A stretch of DNA of 64,000 nt from Ruminococcaceae bacterium P7 (GCA_900100595.1 FMUA01000011.1:48578-112577), one strand, 5' to 3'; numbered from the stretch's first letter, positions 25,314 through 34,866 are shown. The notes: generated by a model from the sequence alone, not told the origin. Translations and numbers: made by a program.

Positions 25314-25344
25314 AAAGGGCAAACCTGCGCGTTTGCCCTTTTCT
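25314..25344 (+). terminator. Terminator after dgkA
   Basis: AAAGGGCAAAC-CTGCGC-GTTTGCCCTTTT, directly after the dgkA stop. A TATAAT at 25362-25367 may be the -10 of the era promoter; no convincing -35 was found. Confidence 0.75.
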
Positions 25345-25398
25345 TCTTGCGAAAAATATGCTATAATAAGCTGAAAAACAGATAAACGAGGTAATCCT

Positions 25399-26313
25399 AT
25401 GGAATACAACAAGAATGACAAAAGCGCGTTTATCGCGATCGTCGGGCGTCCGAACGTCGGCAAAAGCTCGATTCTCAACCGTCTGCTGGGACAGAAGATC
25501 GCGATCGTGTCCTCGAAACCGCAGACCACGCGCAACCGCATCACGGGCGTGCTGACGGACGGAGAATATCAGATCGTCTTTTTCGATACCCCCGGTATGC
25601 ACAAGCCGAAAAACACCCTCGGACAGTACATGGTGCGTTCCGTCAGCGAGAGCGTCGGCGGCGTCGACTGCTGCATGCTCGTCGCGGAGGCAGGATGTGA
25701 GCCGAGTCCCGCTGACCTGACGCTGATCGAGCGGTTCAAGAGCATGAACATGCCCGCGATCCTCGCGATCAACAAGATCGACACGCTCAAGGAGAAGGAC
25801 GTGCTGATGCAGCAGATCCTCGCCTATTCAAAGCTCTATGACTTCGACGCTGTGGTGCCTGTCAGCGCGCAGGACGGCAGCGGCATGGACGAGCTGCTCG
25901 ACGAGCTGAAAAAGCAGGCGAGCGAGGGCGGTCACTTCTTTGACGACGACACGCTCACCGACCAGCCCGAGCGCGTGCTTGTCTCGGAGATTATCCGCGA
26001 GAAGATCCTCCGCCTCTGCGACAAGGAGATTCCCCACGGCACTGCGGTGGTGATCGAGCGGATGAAAACCCGTGAAAACGGCATCCTTGACATCGAGGCG
26101 ACCATCTACTGCGAGCGCGAGCCCCACAAGCGCATCATCATCGGCAAAAACGGCGCGATGCTCAAAAAAATCAGCACCTACGCCCGTCAGGACATCGAGC
26201 GGTTCTTTGACTGCAAGGTCTTTTTGCAGACATGGGTCAAGGTCAGGGAGGACTGGCGCAACCGTGCCCGTCTGGTGCAGAACTTCGGCTTCGACGAGCA
26301 CGATTTTGATTAA
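25399..26313 (+). CDS. era: GTPase Era
   Basis: A 304-aa ribosome-assembly GTPase. GTPase motifs: G1 GRPNVGKSS (about 15-23), G3 DTPGMHKPK (about 62), G4 NKID (about 123), G5 VSAQDG (about 153). The KH domain has the loop GKNGAMLKKI (about 244). It binds the 3' end of 16S rRNA and couples 30S maturation to growth. Normal length. It starts a block leading into yqzL-recO. Confidence 0.97.
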   Translation: MEYNKNDKSAFIAIVGRPNVGKSSILNRLLGQKIAIVSSKPQTTRNRITGVLTDGEYQIVFFDTPGMHKPKNTLGQYMVRSVSESVGGVDCCMLVAEAGCEPSPADLTLIERFKSMNMPAILAINKIDTLKEKDVLMQQILAYSKLYDFDAVVPVSAQDGSGMDELLDELKKQASEGGHFFDDDTLTDQPERVLVSEIIREKILRLCDKEIPHGTAVVIERMKTRENGILDIEATIYCEREPHKRIIIGKNGAMLKKISTYARQDIERFFDCKVFLQTWVKVREDWRNRARLVQNFGFDEHDFD

Positions 26314-26378
26314 AGTTTCAATTTTTTCCGCGTATAAACCGCATCCGTCGGACGACACTAATCCGCGGAGGTGTTGTC

Positions 26379-26552
26379 ATGGACGAATGGTCAAGCTGGG
26401 AGATGTTTTTCACGACGGGAAGCATCGCGGATTACATCCGCTTCAAAACGATCCAGAACGCCAAGGACACGGGCGCGGATACCGTCAACAGGGAGATCAG
26501 CGATGAAATTTCAGACGAACGGACTGATTATCAAAGAGCAAAGCTACGGTGA
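26379..26552 (+). CDS. YqzL-like small protein overlapping recO
   Basis: A 57-aa ORF, MDEWSSWEMFFTTGSIADYI, continuing RFKTIQNAKDTGADT to TGA 26550-26552. The W-x-x-F-x-x-TGSI-x-x-Y(I/L) pattern is that of the YqzL family, tiny proteins placed between era and recO in Firmicutes. GCGGAGGTG lies before the ATG. Its last 50 bases overlap the recO start in another frame, which suggests translational coupling. Function unknown. Confidence 0.7.
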   Translation: MDEWSSWEMFFTTGSIADYIRFKTIQNAKDTGADTVNREISDEISDERTDYQRAKLR

Positions 26553-27249
26553 AAACGACAAGCTCGTCTGGGTGCTGACCGCGTCGCACGGCGTGCTGAG
26601 GGCGTTCGCGAAGGGCGCCAAGAGCATCCGCAGCGCGAAATGCGCGCCGACCTCGCTGCTTTCCTATTCCCGGCTCACCTTTTACAAGAGCCGGGAGACC
26701 TACATCATCGGAGACGCCGCTTCACTGCGGATTTTCTCCAAGCTGCGCGCGGACGTGAAAAAGATGTGTCTCGCGCAGTATTTCTGCGAGCTGGCGCTGA
26801 CGATCTGTCCGCAGGAGCAGCCCGCGGAGCCGTTCCTCAGCCTGCTGCTCAATTCGCTCTATCTGCTGTCACAGGACACGCGGAGCGAAAATCTGATCAA
26901 GCCCTGCCTTGAAATGCGGCTTGCCTGTCTTGCGGGCTATATGCCCGATTTGCTGATGTGCAAGTCCTGCGGCGCGTATTCCGCGCCCCATATGTATTTC
27001 CTGCCGCGCACGGGAACGCTGTCATGCGCAAGCTGCGGCGGCACAGACGGTGCGGTGCTCCTCGGAGAAGCCGCTCTCAGGGCGCTGCGGCACACGGTCT
27101 ATGCGGACGACGCAAAGCTGTTTTCGTTCAGGCTCTCGGACGAGGGCTTGGAGCAGCTCAACCGCGCGTCGGAGGCGTATCTGCACTTCCGATTTGAAAA
27201 GGATTTTAAAACACTGAGCTTTTATAAAGCGATCACACTGACGACATAA
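26503..27249 (+). CDS. recO: DNA repair protein RecO
   Basis: A 248-aa protein with an N-terminal OB-fold (MKFQTNGLIIKEQSYGENDK, LVWVLTASHGVLRAFAKGAK), a helical domain, and a four-Cys zinc site: CKSC near residue 152 and CASC near 174. ATG 26503 has GGGAG 7 bases upstream; the longer frame opening at 26371 overlaps yqzL and is not used. RecO loads RecA with RecR in RecF-pathway repair. Confidence 0.95.
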   Translation: MKFQTNGLIIKEQSYGENDKLVWVLTASHGVLRAFAKGAKSIRSAKCAPTSLLSYSRLTFYKSRETYIIGDAASLRIFSKLRADVKKMCLAQYFCELALTICPQEQPAEPFLSLLLNSLYLLSQDTRSENLIKPCLEMRLACLAGYMPDLLMCKSCGAYSAPHMYFLPRTGTLSCASCGGTDGAVLLGEAALRALRHTVYADDAKLFSFRLSDEGLEQLNRASEAYLHFRFEKDFKTLSFYKAITLTT

Positions 27250-27268
27250 TTAAGATAGATAAATAACT

Positions 27269-29632
27269 ATGAACAGACACTACAAAACCTTAGAACTGGA
27301 CAAGATTCTCGAGCGGCTCGCGGCAAAGGCGACGCTCGACGACGCGAGGGAAAACGCGCTCGCCTTGGAGCCTGTTTTCGACCTCAAAAAAGCCGAGCTT
27401 CTGCTGCGGCAGACCGACGACGCGGTCGCATTGAGCGGACGCTTCGGAGCGCCGTCCTTCGGCGGTGCGAAAAACTGCGCGGGCAACCTCAGACGCGCGC
27501 AGGCGGGCGGCTGCCTGACAGCGGGAGAGCTTCTCACGGTCGCGCGCACCATGCATATCATCCGCACCGTCAGGGAGTGGCACGGACGCTGTGCCAATGT
27601 GGAAACGGCGCTGGACGGCTATTTCAGCGGCCTGATCGCGAATAAATATTTAGAGGAGCGCATCACCTCGGCGATCATCAGCGAGGATGAGATCTCGGAT
27701 AAGGCGAGTCCCGCGCTGTCCGATATCCGCCGCAAAATCCGCACCGCGTCTTCCAAGGCGCGCGAGGTGCTGGATAAGATCATCCACAGCTCCAAGTACA
27801 TCAAATATCTGCAGGACACCATCATCACCCAGCGCGACGGCAGGTACGTCGTGCCCGTCAAGTCCGAGTGCCGCAACAACGTCCCCGGACTGGTGCACGA
27901 CAGCTCGGCGAGCGGTCAGACGGTCTTTATCGAGCCGATGGGCGTCGTGCAGGCGAACAATGATATCCGCATCCTCCAGGGGAAAGAGGAGGAGGAGATC
28001 GAGCGCATCCTCTTTGAGCTTTCCGCTGACGCGGGCGAGTTTGCGGACAGCATCATCCGCAGCTATCAGAACCTCGCGGAGCTGAGCCTGATATTCGCCA
28101 AGGCGGATCTGGCGTATGAAATGCGCGCGTCGCGTCCCGTGCTCAACGACAGGGGCGTCATCAACATCCGTCAGGCGCGTCATCCGCTGATACCCAAGGA
28201 CAGAGTCGTACCCGTTGATATCCGTCTGGGCAGCGAGTTCGACACCCTCGTCATCACGGGACCCAACACGGGCGGCAAGACCGTCACCCTCAAAACGCTG
28301 GGACTTTTCACGCTGATGGCGATGTGCGGTCTGCTCGTACCCTGCGCCGACAATAGCGAGCTGAGCGTGTTCCGCCGCGTGCTGGTGGACATCGGCGACG
28401 AGCAGAGCATTGAGCAGAGCCTGTCGACCTTCTCGGCGCACATGACGAATATTATTCAGATACTCAAATTAGCCAACGCCGGCTCGCTCTGTCTGATCGA
28501 CGAGCTGGGCGCGGGCACCGATCCCGTCGAGGGCGCGGCATTGGCGATCGCGATACTGGAGCGGCTGCGCAGTCAGCACGCCAAAATCGCGTCCACCACG
28601 CATTACGCGGAGCTGAAGGAATTCGCCCTGCGCACAGAGGGCGTGGAAAACGGCTGCTGCGAGTTTGACGTCGCGACGCTGCAGCCTACGTACAGATTAT
28701 TGATCGGCGTACCCGGCAAGAGCAACGCGTTCGCGATCTCACGCCGTCTCGGCATGGATAACGGCGTGGTCGAGCGCGCGAAGGAGCTTGTTTCAAGCGA
28801 CAACCGCCAATTTGAGGACGTAGTCGGCAAGCTCGAAAAGCAGCGGCAGAGCCTTGAAAAGCAGGTTGAGAACGCAAACCGCCTGACAGCAAAGGCGAAT
28901 ACCGAAAAGCAGAAAGCGGAGAACGAGGCAAAGCGTGCGAGAGCCGACGCGGAACGCGAGATCGAACGCGCCAAGCAGGAGGCGCAGCGCATCGTATCGC
29001 GCACAAGAGCGCAGGCGGACGCGCTGATCGAGGAGCTGGAAAAAGCGCGCCGCGAGAAGGAAATGACCGTGGAGCAGCGGACGAAGCTGCGTCAGGACAT
29101 CAACAAGATGGAGGCGCACGCCGACCCCGTCCGGCTCAAAAATACGCCCTCCGAGGAATACAAGCTGCCGCGTCCGCTGAAAGTGGGAGACGAGGTGCTG
29201 ATATACGACATCGACAAAAACGCCACCGTGCTCGCGCCGCCGAATAAGGACGGCATGGTGCTGGTGCAGGCGGGCATCATCAAGACGCGCGTCGATATCA
29301 GGAACCTGCGCCTGCTTAAGTCACAGATCAAGCCGCGTGCCGATCGCTTCTCGTCCAAGCGCAGCGTTCCGAGCCGCATGGACGTCCGTCCCGAAACCGA
29401 GGTCGACGTGCGCGGAGAGACCGCCTTCGACGCGGTACAGATCGTGGACAAGGCGCTCGACAACGCGATGCTCGCGGGCGTAGGCAAGATCACCATCATA
29501 CACGGCAAGGGCACGGGTGTGCTGCGCCGCGAAATCAACCAATTCCTCCGCACCAACAAGAACGTCAAGTCCCACCGCCTCGGCACCTTCGGCGAGGGTG
29601 AGGACGGCGTGACGATCGTGGAGTTAAAATAA
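27269..29632 (+). CDS. mutS2: Endonuclease MutS2
   Basis: A 787-aa protein. A MutS-like helical core is followed by the ABC-type ATPase with Walker A GPNTGGKTVTLKTLG (about 331-345) and Walker B CLIDELGAGTDP. A long coiled coil follows (about 515-640, Glu/Lys/Ala-rich), then a KOW-like segment and a C-terminal Smr nuclease domain (VDVRGETAFDAVQIV, IIHGKGTGVLRREIN, about 715-787). The mismatch-recognition domain of MutS1 is absent. MutS2 acts against recombination intermediates and on collided ribosomes. It lies 19 bases after recO. Confidence 0.97.
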   Translation: MNRHYKTLELDKILERLAAKATLDDARENALALEPVFDLKKAELLLRQTDDAVALSGRFGAPSFGGAKNCAGNLRRAQAGGCLTAGELLTVARTMHIIRTVREWHGRCANVETALDGYFSGLIANKYLEERITSAIISEDEISDKASPALSDIRRKIRTASSKAREVLDKIIHSSKYIKYLQDTIITQRDGRYVVPVKSECRNNVPGLVHDSSASGQTVFIEPMGVVQANNDIRILQGKEEEEIERILFELSADAGEFADSIIRSYQNLAELSLIFAKADLAYEMRASRPVLNDRGVINIRQARHPLIPKDRVVPVDIRLGSEFDTLVITGPNTGGKTVTLKTLGLFTLMAMCGLLVPCADNSELSVFRRVLVDIGDEQSIEQSLSTFSAHMTNIIQILKLANAGSLCLIDELGAGTDPVEGAALAIAILERLRSQHAKIASTTHYAELKEFALRTEGVENGCCEFDVATLQPTYRLLIGVPGKSNAFAISRRLGMDNGVVERAKELVSSDNRQFEDVVGKLEKQRQSLEKQVENANRLTAKANTEKQKAENEAKRARADAEREIERAKQEAQRIVSRTRAQADALIEELEKARREKEMTVEQRTKLRQDINKMEAHADPVRLKNTPSEEYKLPRPLKVGDEVLIYDIDKNATVLAPPNKDGMVLVQAGIIKTRVDIRNLRLLKSQIKPRADRFSSKRSVPSRMDVRPETEVDVRGETAFDAVQIVDKALDNAMLAGVGKITIIHGKGTGVLRREINQFLRTNKNVKSHRLGTFGEGEDGVTIVELK

Positions 29633-29648
29633 ACATACGGAGGCACCT

Positions 29649-30164
29649 ATGAAAAAGCAATATTTGGATTCAGGCAAAATCGTCGGCACGCACGGCATCA
29701 AGGGCGAGGTGCGCATTGAGCCGTGGTGCGACTCTCCCGCGTTCCTGAGCGCGTTCAAAAAGCTCTATCTCGACGAAAACGGCACATCGTTTATCGAAGT
29801 AAAGAGCCGTCCGCATAAGAACATCACGCTCGCGAAGATCAAGGGCGTCGACGCCATCGAGGACGCCGAGCGCTACCGCGGCAAAATCGTCTATATCAAC
29901 CGCGATGATATCCGTCTGGACGAGGGCGTGCATTTTGTGCAGGACTTGCTCGGGCTGGAGATCCGCGACGCGGACGACGGCACCGTCTACGGCACGCTGA
30001 CCGACGTGCTGCGCACAGGCGCGAACGACGTATACGAAATCACCGACGGCAGCGGCAAGACCTATCTTGCGCCCGTGATCGACGAGGTGGTCACCGAGAT
30101 CAACGTGGACGGCGGCTATGTGCTGCTGCGTCCGATGAAAGGAATTTTTGACGATGCGGATTGA
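29649..30164 (+). CDS. rimM: Ribosome maturation factor RimM
   Basis: A 171-aa protein with an N-terminal RimM barrel (IVGTHGIKGEVRIEPW, about 11-26) and a C-terminal PRC barrel (DLLGLEIRDADDGTVYGTLT, about 97-116; YLAPVIDEVVTEIN). It binds S19 and assists 30S head assembly. It overlaps trmD by 11 bases and follows mutS2 by 16 bases. RimM-TrmD are paired as usual but separated from ffh-rpsP. Confidence 0.95.
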   Translation: MKKQYLDSGKIVGTHGIKGEVRIEPWCDSPAFLSAFKKLYLDENGTSFIEVKSRPHKNITLAKIKGVDAIEDAERYRGKIVYINRDDIRLDEGVHFVQDLLGLEIRDADDGTVYGTLTDVLRTGANDVYEITDGSGKTYLAPVIDEVVTEINVDGGYVLLRPMKGIFDDAD

Positions 30165-30855
30165 CATTATCACCCTTTTTCCCGAAATGTTCGCGCCCGT
30201 ATTGGGCGACAGCATCATCGGCAGGGCGCAGGCGAGCGGCGCGATCGAAATACATACCCACCAGCTGCGCGACTTTGCCTTTGACAAGCACCGCCGCGTC
30301 GACGACACCCCCTACGGCGGCGGAATGGGTATGCTGATGAAGGCGGAGCCGATCGCGCTCTGCTTCGAGCACATCTGCGGGGAGATCGGAACCCGGCCGC
30401 ACTTCGTCTATATGTCGCCGCAGGGAAAGACCTTGTGCCAGCAGCGGCTCAGGGAGCTTGCGGAGCATGAAAATATATGCATTCTCTGCGGCCACTACGA
30501 GGGCGTCGACCAGCGGCTGCTCGACGCGTTCATCGACGAGGAGATCTCCATCGGCGACTACGTCCTCACGGGCGGCGAGCTGCCCGCGATGGTCTTTGCC
30601 GACGCGCTCTGCCGCATGGTGCCCGGAGTACTCAGCAACAACGAGTGCTTCACCGAGGAGAGCCATTTCAGCGGTCTGCTCGAATATCCGCAGTACACCA
30701 AGCCCGCAGAGTGGCGCGGCAGGGAGGTTCCCGAGGTTCTGCTCAGCGGACATCACGCCAATATCGCCCGCTGGAGGGCGGAAAAAAGCGTGGAGGTCAC
30801 GCGTCAAAAGCGTCCTGATATGCTCAAAGATACGGATATATCCACAAAATGTTGA
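30154..30855 (+). CDS. trmD: tRNA (guanine-N1)-methyltransferase TrmD
   Basis: A 233-aa SPOUT methyltransferase making m1G37 in tRNAs. Signatures: MRIDIITLFPEMFAPVL at the start, DDTPYGGGMGMLMK (about 50), CGHYEGVDQRLLD (about 112), and ISIGDYVLTGGELPAMV with VLSNNECFTEESH (about 130-170). ATG 30154 (AAAGGA upstream) is preferred to TTG 30148. It ends the long repair and maturation operon. Confidence 0.96.
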   Translation: MRIDIITLFPEMFAPVLGDSIIGRAQASGAIEIHTHQLRDFAFDKHRRVDDTPYGGGMGMLMKAEPIALCFEHICGEIGTRPHFVYMSPQGKTLCQQRLRELAEHENICILCGHYEGVDQRLLDAFIDEEISIGDYVLTGGELPAMVFADALCRMVPGVLSNNECFTEESHFSGLLEYPQYTKPAEWRGREVPEVLLSGHHANIARWRAEKSVEVTRQKRPDMLKDTDISTKC

Positions 30856-30977
30856 TGGTTGGCAACAGCCTTTTGATGGAATCATAAACATAGAAGATAA
30901 TTTTTTGTAAATATGCACAATAAAATGATAAAATGCTTTCTATGTGGTGATTATTAACACGAAATTGAATAATTATA

Positions 30978-31006
30978 TTGACCTCGACAAAAAAAGAGAT
31001 TATAAT
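30978..31006 (+). promoter_or_regulatory. Promoter of ptsH
   Basis: TTGACC (30978-30983), 17-base spacer, TATAAT (31001-31006); a 75-base leader follows. The gap 30856-30977 shows nothing else. Confidence 0.75.
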
Positions 31007-31081
31007 ATTATCAACTGATTGAGCCTTGCTTGGGTGAGGCAACATAAGAATTTTCACTTATCAGAGAAGAGGGTATCTAAA

Positions 31082-31345
31082 ATGTACGTTAAGGAAGTAT
31101 TAGTTCAGAACAAAGCAGGTCTCCACGCACGTCCCGCAACATTTTTCATCCAGAAGGCAAATGAATACAAGGCGACTATCTGGGTAGAGAAGGAAGAAAG
31201 ACGCGTTAATGCGAAGAGCCTTCTTGGTGTTCTTTCACTCGGCATCATCGGCGGCACTACCATCAAGATCATTGCGGACGGCGCAGATGAAACCGACGCT
31301 GTAGAGGGTCTTACCGCATTGGTTGAGTCCGGCTTCGCGGAGTAA
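31082..31345 (+). CDS. ptsH: HPr phosphocarrier protein
   Basis: An 87-aa protein. His15 lies in NKAGLHARPAT, the PTS phosphorylation site, and Ser46 in NAKSLLGVLSLGI, the HPr-kinase site. Both are present, so it can serve in sugar uptake and in catabolite regulation; Crh would lack His15. ATG 31082 (AGAGAAGAGGG upstream) gives the standard length. It stands alone, without a PTS enzyme I gene, between its own promoter and a terminator. Confidence 0.95.
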   Translation: MYVKEVLVQNKAGLHARPATFFIQKANEYKATIWVEKEERRVNAKSLLGVLSLGIIGGTTIKIIADGADETDAVEGLTALVESGFAE

Positions 31346-31372
31346 TGCAAAACTGAAAACTACATTGTGTAT

Positions 31373-31404
31373 AGGGCGAGGCATGTGCCTCGCCCTGATT
31401 TTTT
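31373..31404 (+). terminator. Terminator after ptsH
   Basis: AGGGCGAGGCA-TG-TGCCTCGCCCT followed by a T6 run. uvrC begins 15 bases later, so read-through or a hidden promoter must serve it. Confidence 0.88.
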
Positions 31405-31418
31405 GCAAAGGTGAGAAA

Positions 31419-33248
31419 ATGAATCCCAAAATGTCTGAGCTGCGCAAAAAGGCAATGGCGCTGCCGCTGCTGCCGGGCGTGTACATCATGCACGACAAGA
31501 GCGGCGAAATCATCTATATCGGCAAGGCGAAGGCGCTCAAGAACCGCGTCAGCCAGTATTTCGGCTCGCAGAACAACCACGCCGAAAAGGTGCGGCGCAT
31601 GGTGGACAACGTCGATGACTTCGAGTACATCATCACCGACAGCGAGTTCGAGGCGCTGATTCTCGAGTGCAGCCTGATCAAGCAGCACACCCCGAAATAT
31701 AATATTCTCCTCAAGGACGACAAGGGCTACAGCTATATCCGCGTCAGTCCGGGCGACTGGGCGAAGCTCAGCTACGTATTGCAGAAGCAGGACGACGGCG
31801 CGACCTATATCGGGCCGTACAAAAGCAGCTACTACGTCAAGACTGCCGTCGAGGAAGCAAACAAGATCTTCATGCTGCCGACCTGTAACCGCAAATTCCC
31901 GCAGGACTTCCGCAAGGCGCGTCCGTGCCTGAATTATCACATCAAGCAGTGCCTTGCGCCCTGCACGGGCAGGGTGAAGCTCAGCGACTACCGCGAGAAT
32001 CTGAGTCAGGCGCTCGATTTTCTCAAGGGCGGCTCGTCCAATTCCATCAGGCAGCTGACCGCGCAGATGGAGGAGGCGGCGGAGAACCTCGAGTTTGAGC
32101 GTGCGGCGCGCATCCGCGACAAAATCGCGGCGGTGAAGCGCATGGGAGACAAGCAGAAGGTCGTCGCGAACAAGGTGCTCGACGAGGACATCATCGCGAG
32201 CTTTTCCGACGGCGGCAAGACCTGTTTTCAGGTGTTCCGCTTTGAGGGCGGCAGGCTGTTTGACCGCGAGAGCTTCATCGTGGACAGCGGCGACAGCGAT
32301 ACCGAGGAATTCCTGCTCCGCTACTATACGCTGCGCAGCGACGTTCCCAAGAATATCGCCCTCGACACGGAATTGGAGTCACCGGACGAAATCGCCCGAT
32401 GGCTGAGCGAAAAGCGCGGCAGCAAGGTCAACGTCACGGTGCCGCAGCGCGGAGAGCAGGCGCAGCTGGTCAATATGTGCCGCTCCAACGCTGCCGAGGC
32501 GCTTGCCCAGCAGAAGGGCGCGACGGTGCGCGAATACGGCGTGCTGGAAGAATTGAAGGAGACGCTCGGGCTGGAAAAGCTGCCCGAATATATTGAATCC
32601 TACGATATCTCGAATCTCAACGGCACCGAGAACGTCGCGGGCATGATCGTCTATCAAAACGGCAAGCCGCTGAAAAGCGCCTACCGCAAATTCAAGATCA
32701 AGGGCTTTGAGGGACAGGACGACTACGCGTCGATGGCGGAGGTATTACGGCGCCGTTTTGAGGAATACTACAAGGCAGAGGACAGCGGCGAGGGCTTCGG
32801 CAGGCTGCCCGACCTGATCCTGCTCGACGGCGGCAGGGGACAGGTGCACGCCGTCAGAGAGGTGCTCGACCGCATGGATATTCACGTGCCGCTGTTCGGC
32901 ATGGTCAAGGACGACAAGCACCGCACGCGCGCGGTCACGGGAGACGGCGGCGAAATCGCGATCAACTCACGCCGTCAGCTCTTCACCTTCCTGAGCAGGA
33001 TGCAGGACGAGGTGCACCGCTTTGCGATCGGCTATCACCACAGCCGCCGCAGCAAGAACACCTTCAAAAGCTCGCTGACCCGGATAGAGGGCGTCGGAGA
33101 GGTGAGGGCGAAGGCGCTTTTGAAATATTTCCGCACCATCGACAACATCTCGAAGGCGGATCTCGAGGAGCTGGAGGCGGCTCCCAAGATGACAAAGGAC
33201 AGTGCATTGGCGGTTTACCGCTATTTTCACGCGCACGAGGAAGTTTGA
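31419..33248 (+). CDS. uvrC: Excinuclease ABC subunit C
   Basis: A 609-aa nuclease subunit of nucleotide excision repair. The GIY-YIG domain (about 12-95: LPLLPGVYIMHDKSGEIIYI, GKAKALKNRVSQYF) is followed by Cys-containing CLNYHIKQCLAPCTG, a UVR motif (about 205-240), the RNase H-like C-terminal nuclease (YDISNLNGTENVAGMIV, DLILLDGGRGQVHAV) and two helix-hairpin-helix motifs (about 560-600). ATG 31419 follows AAAGGTGAG; the longer frame from 31323 overlaps ptsH and its terminator. Confidence 0.96.
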   Translation: MNPKMSELRKKAMALPLLPGVYIMHDKSGEIIYIGKAKALKNRVSQYFGSQNNHAEKVRRMVDNVDDFEYIITDSEFEALILECSLIKQHTPKYNILLKDDKGYSYIRVSPGDWAKLSYVLQKQDDGATYIGPYKSSYYVKTAVEEANKIFMLPTCNRKFPQDFRKARPCLNYHIKQCLAPCTGRVKLSDYRENLSQALDFLKGGSSNSIRQLTAQMEEAAENLEFERAARIRDKIAAVKRMGDKQKVVANKVLDEDIIASFSDGGKTCFQVFRFEGGRLFDRESFIVDSGDSDTEEFLLRYYTLRSDVPKNIALDTELESPDEIARWLSEKRGSKVNVTVPQRGEQAQLVNMCRSNAAEALAQQKGATVREYGVLEELKETLGLEKLPEYIESYDISNLNGTENVAGMIVYQNGKPLKSAYRKFKIKGFEGQDDYASMAEVLRRRFEEYYKAEDSGEGFGRLPDLILLDGGRGQVHAVREVLDRMDIHVPLFGMVKDDKHRTRAVTGDGGEIAINSRRQLFTFLSRMQDEVHRFAIGYHHSRRSKNTFKSSLTRIEGVGEVRAKALLKYFRTIDNISKADLEELEAAPKMTKDSALAVYRYFHAHEEV

Positions 33249-33275
33249 ACGTTTTCTGAAACTTGCGGATTATCG

Positions 33276-33304
33276 TTGTAAACAGCAAGAAACTATGGTA
33301 TAAT
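33276..33304 (+). promoter_or_regulatory. Promoter of rsmD-coaD
   Basis: TTGTAA (33276-33281), 17-base spacer, TATAAT (33299-33304), 38 bases before rsmD. Confidence 0.65.
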
Positions 33305-33342
33305 AGACTATACAATCGAAACAGGTTGAAAAGGAAGGTATT

Positions 33343-33891
33343 ATGAGAGTCATTACAGGCAGTGCACGCGGCAGAAAGCTCCTCACCCTCGAGGGAGAGG
33401 ACGTGCGCCCGACCACCGACAGGGTAAAAGAAGCGGTTTTTTCCGTGATTCAGTTTGAAACAGAGGGCAGACGCTTCCTTGACCTCTTTGCAGGCTCGGG
33501 ACAAATGGGCATCGAGGCGCTCAGCCGCGGCGCGAAGGAAGCTGTCTTTGTGGACAGCGCGAAAAAATCCGTTGAGATCATCCGCAAAAACCTCGCGTCC
33601 ACCAAGCTCGCGGAGAATGCCAAGGTGGTGCAGACCGACTGGCAGAGCTATCTTTCCGTGAGCGGCACGCAGTTTGACATCGCGTTTCTGGATCCGCCCT
33701 ACGGAAACGGCATTTTGCAGCGCGCGCTCGAGGCGCTTCCCGCACATATGAGCAAAACGGGCGTGATTATCGCGGAAAATCCGCTGGACGAAGAAATTTT
33801 GTCGGAATACGGCGAATTTGCACTTGACAGACAGTATCGCTATGGTAAAATAAAAATAAGCACATTCAGGAATAAGGAATTTTTATCATGA
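33343..33891 (+). CDS. rsmD: 16S rRNA (guanine(966)-N2)-methyltransferase RsmD
   Basis: A 182-aa SAM-dependent methyltransferase. It opens MRVITGSARGRKL, has RPTTDRVKEAVFS, SAM-binding FLDLFAGSGQMGIEALSRGA (about 46-65), and the catalytic motif FLDPPYGNG (about 115-123, DPPY). It methylates G966 in the 30S head. Its stop overlaps the coaD start (ATGA), the usual arrangement. Confidence 0.95.
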   Translation: MRVITGSARGRKLLTLEGEDVRPTTDRVKEAVFSVIQFETEGRRFLDLFAGSGQMGIEALSRGAKEAVFVDSAKKSVEIIRKNLASTKLAENAKVVQTDWQSYLSVSGTQFDIAFLDPPYGNGILQRALEALPAHMSKTGVIIAENPLDEEILSEYGEFALDRQYRYGKIKISTFRNKEFLS

Positions 33892-34373
33892 ACCGAACTG
33901 TAATTTACCCGGGAAGCTTCGATCCCGTCACCCTCGGACACCTCGAGGTCATCCGCAGGGCGTCAAAGCTCTTTGACAAGGTCATTGTCGCTGTCCTGAT
34001 CAACTCCTCCAAAACCCCCGCGTTTTCGATCGGGGAGCGCATGGAGCTGCTGCGCGACGCGGCGGCAGGTCTGGACAACGTAGAGGTCACGGGCTTTGAG
34101 GGCTTGCTTGCCGAGTTCTGCCGCGTGCGCGGCGTCAACGCGATCGTCAAGGGACTGCGCGCGGTTTCCGATTTCGAGTACGAGTTCCAGATGGCGATCG
34201 CCAACAAGAAGCTCAATCCCGAGCTGGAGACCATCTTCATCACCGCCGACGCGGACGCGATGTATCTCAGCTCCAGCATGGTGCGCGAAATCGGCTCAAT
34301 GGGCGGCGATATCAGCAATTTTGTACCCGCCTGCGTCCACGACAGGATCGTGGAGCGGCTCACAGGGAAGTAA
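33888..34373 (+). CDS. coaD: Phosphopantetheine adenylyltransferase
   Basis: A 161-aa nucleotidyltransferase of coenzyme A synthesis. It starts MNRTVIYPGSFDPVTLGHLE, with the T/HxGH-type site as TLGH. KGLRAVSDFEYEFQMAIANK (about 88-107) and SSSMVREIGSMGGDIS near 128 complete the family pattern. Normal length. Overlaps rsmD by 4 bases. Confidence 0.96.
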   Translation: MNRTVIYPGSFDPVTLGHLEVIRRASKLFDKVIVAVLINSSKTPAFSIGERMELLRDAAAGLDNVEVTGFEGLLAEFCRVRGVNAIVKGLRAVSDFEYEFQMAIANKKLNPELETIFITADADAMYLSSSMVREIGSMGGDISNFVPACVHDRIVERLTGK

Positions 34374-34410
34374 CTATACCAAATTTTACATATATAAGGA
34401 GTGGAAGAAA

Positions 34411-34866
34411 ATGAAAGTTGATGATTTAATTTTAGATTTGCAAAATCTGATTGACAATGCCAAGTCCGTACCCCTCTCGGGCGGCAAGGTCATGGTCAAC
34501 AGCGACGAGGTGTTCGAGATCATCGCGCAGATTCAGGACGCGATGCCTGCCGAGGTCAGACAGGCGAAGAACATCGTTGCCGACAGAAAGCAGATTCTCA
34601 ATGAGGCGAACAGCGAGTCGGAGAACATCATCCGCGCGGCTGAGGAGCGCAAGAAAATCATGCTCAATCAGAACGAGATGGTGCGTGAGGCGCAGGCGAA
34701 GGCGAAGGAGATCGTGGACGACGCCAAGGCAAAGTCCGCCGAGATCCGCAAGGCAGCCAATGTGTACGCCGACGGCATCCTCAAGCGTGCCGAGGAGAGC
34801 CTGACGACCCAGCTCACCGACATCAAAAAGACCCGCGCGACCCTCGCAAATTCCCAGAAAAGATAA
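34411..34866 (+). CDS. Coiled-coil DivIVA/ATPase-subunit-like protein
   Basis: A 151-aa, charged, almost wholly helical protein: MKVDDLILDLQNLIDNAKSV, then a long coiled coil rich in Ala, Glu and Lys (about 50-150). It resembles the DivIVA-like or V-ATPase-H-like proteins coded next to coaD in Clostridia. No membrane segment. ATAAGGAG precedes ATG 34411; the longer frame from 34096 lies inside coaD. It is probably in the rsmD-coaD operon (37-base gap). A scaffold role near division or wall proteins is only inference. Confidence 0.75.
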   Translation: MKVDDLILDLQNLIDNAKSVPLSGGKVMVNSDEVFEIIAQIQDAMPAEVRQAKNIVADRKQILNEANSESENIIRAAEERKKIMLNQNEMVREAQAKAKEIVDDAKAKSAEIRKAANVYADGILKRAEESLTTQLTDIKKTRATLANSQKR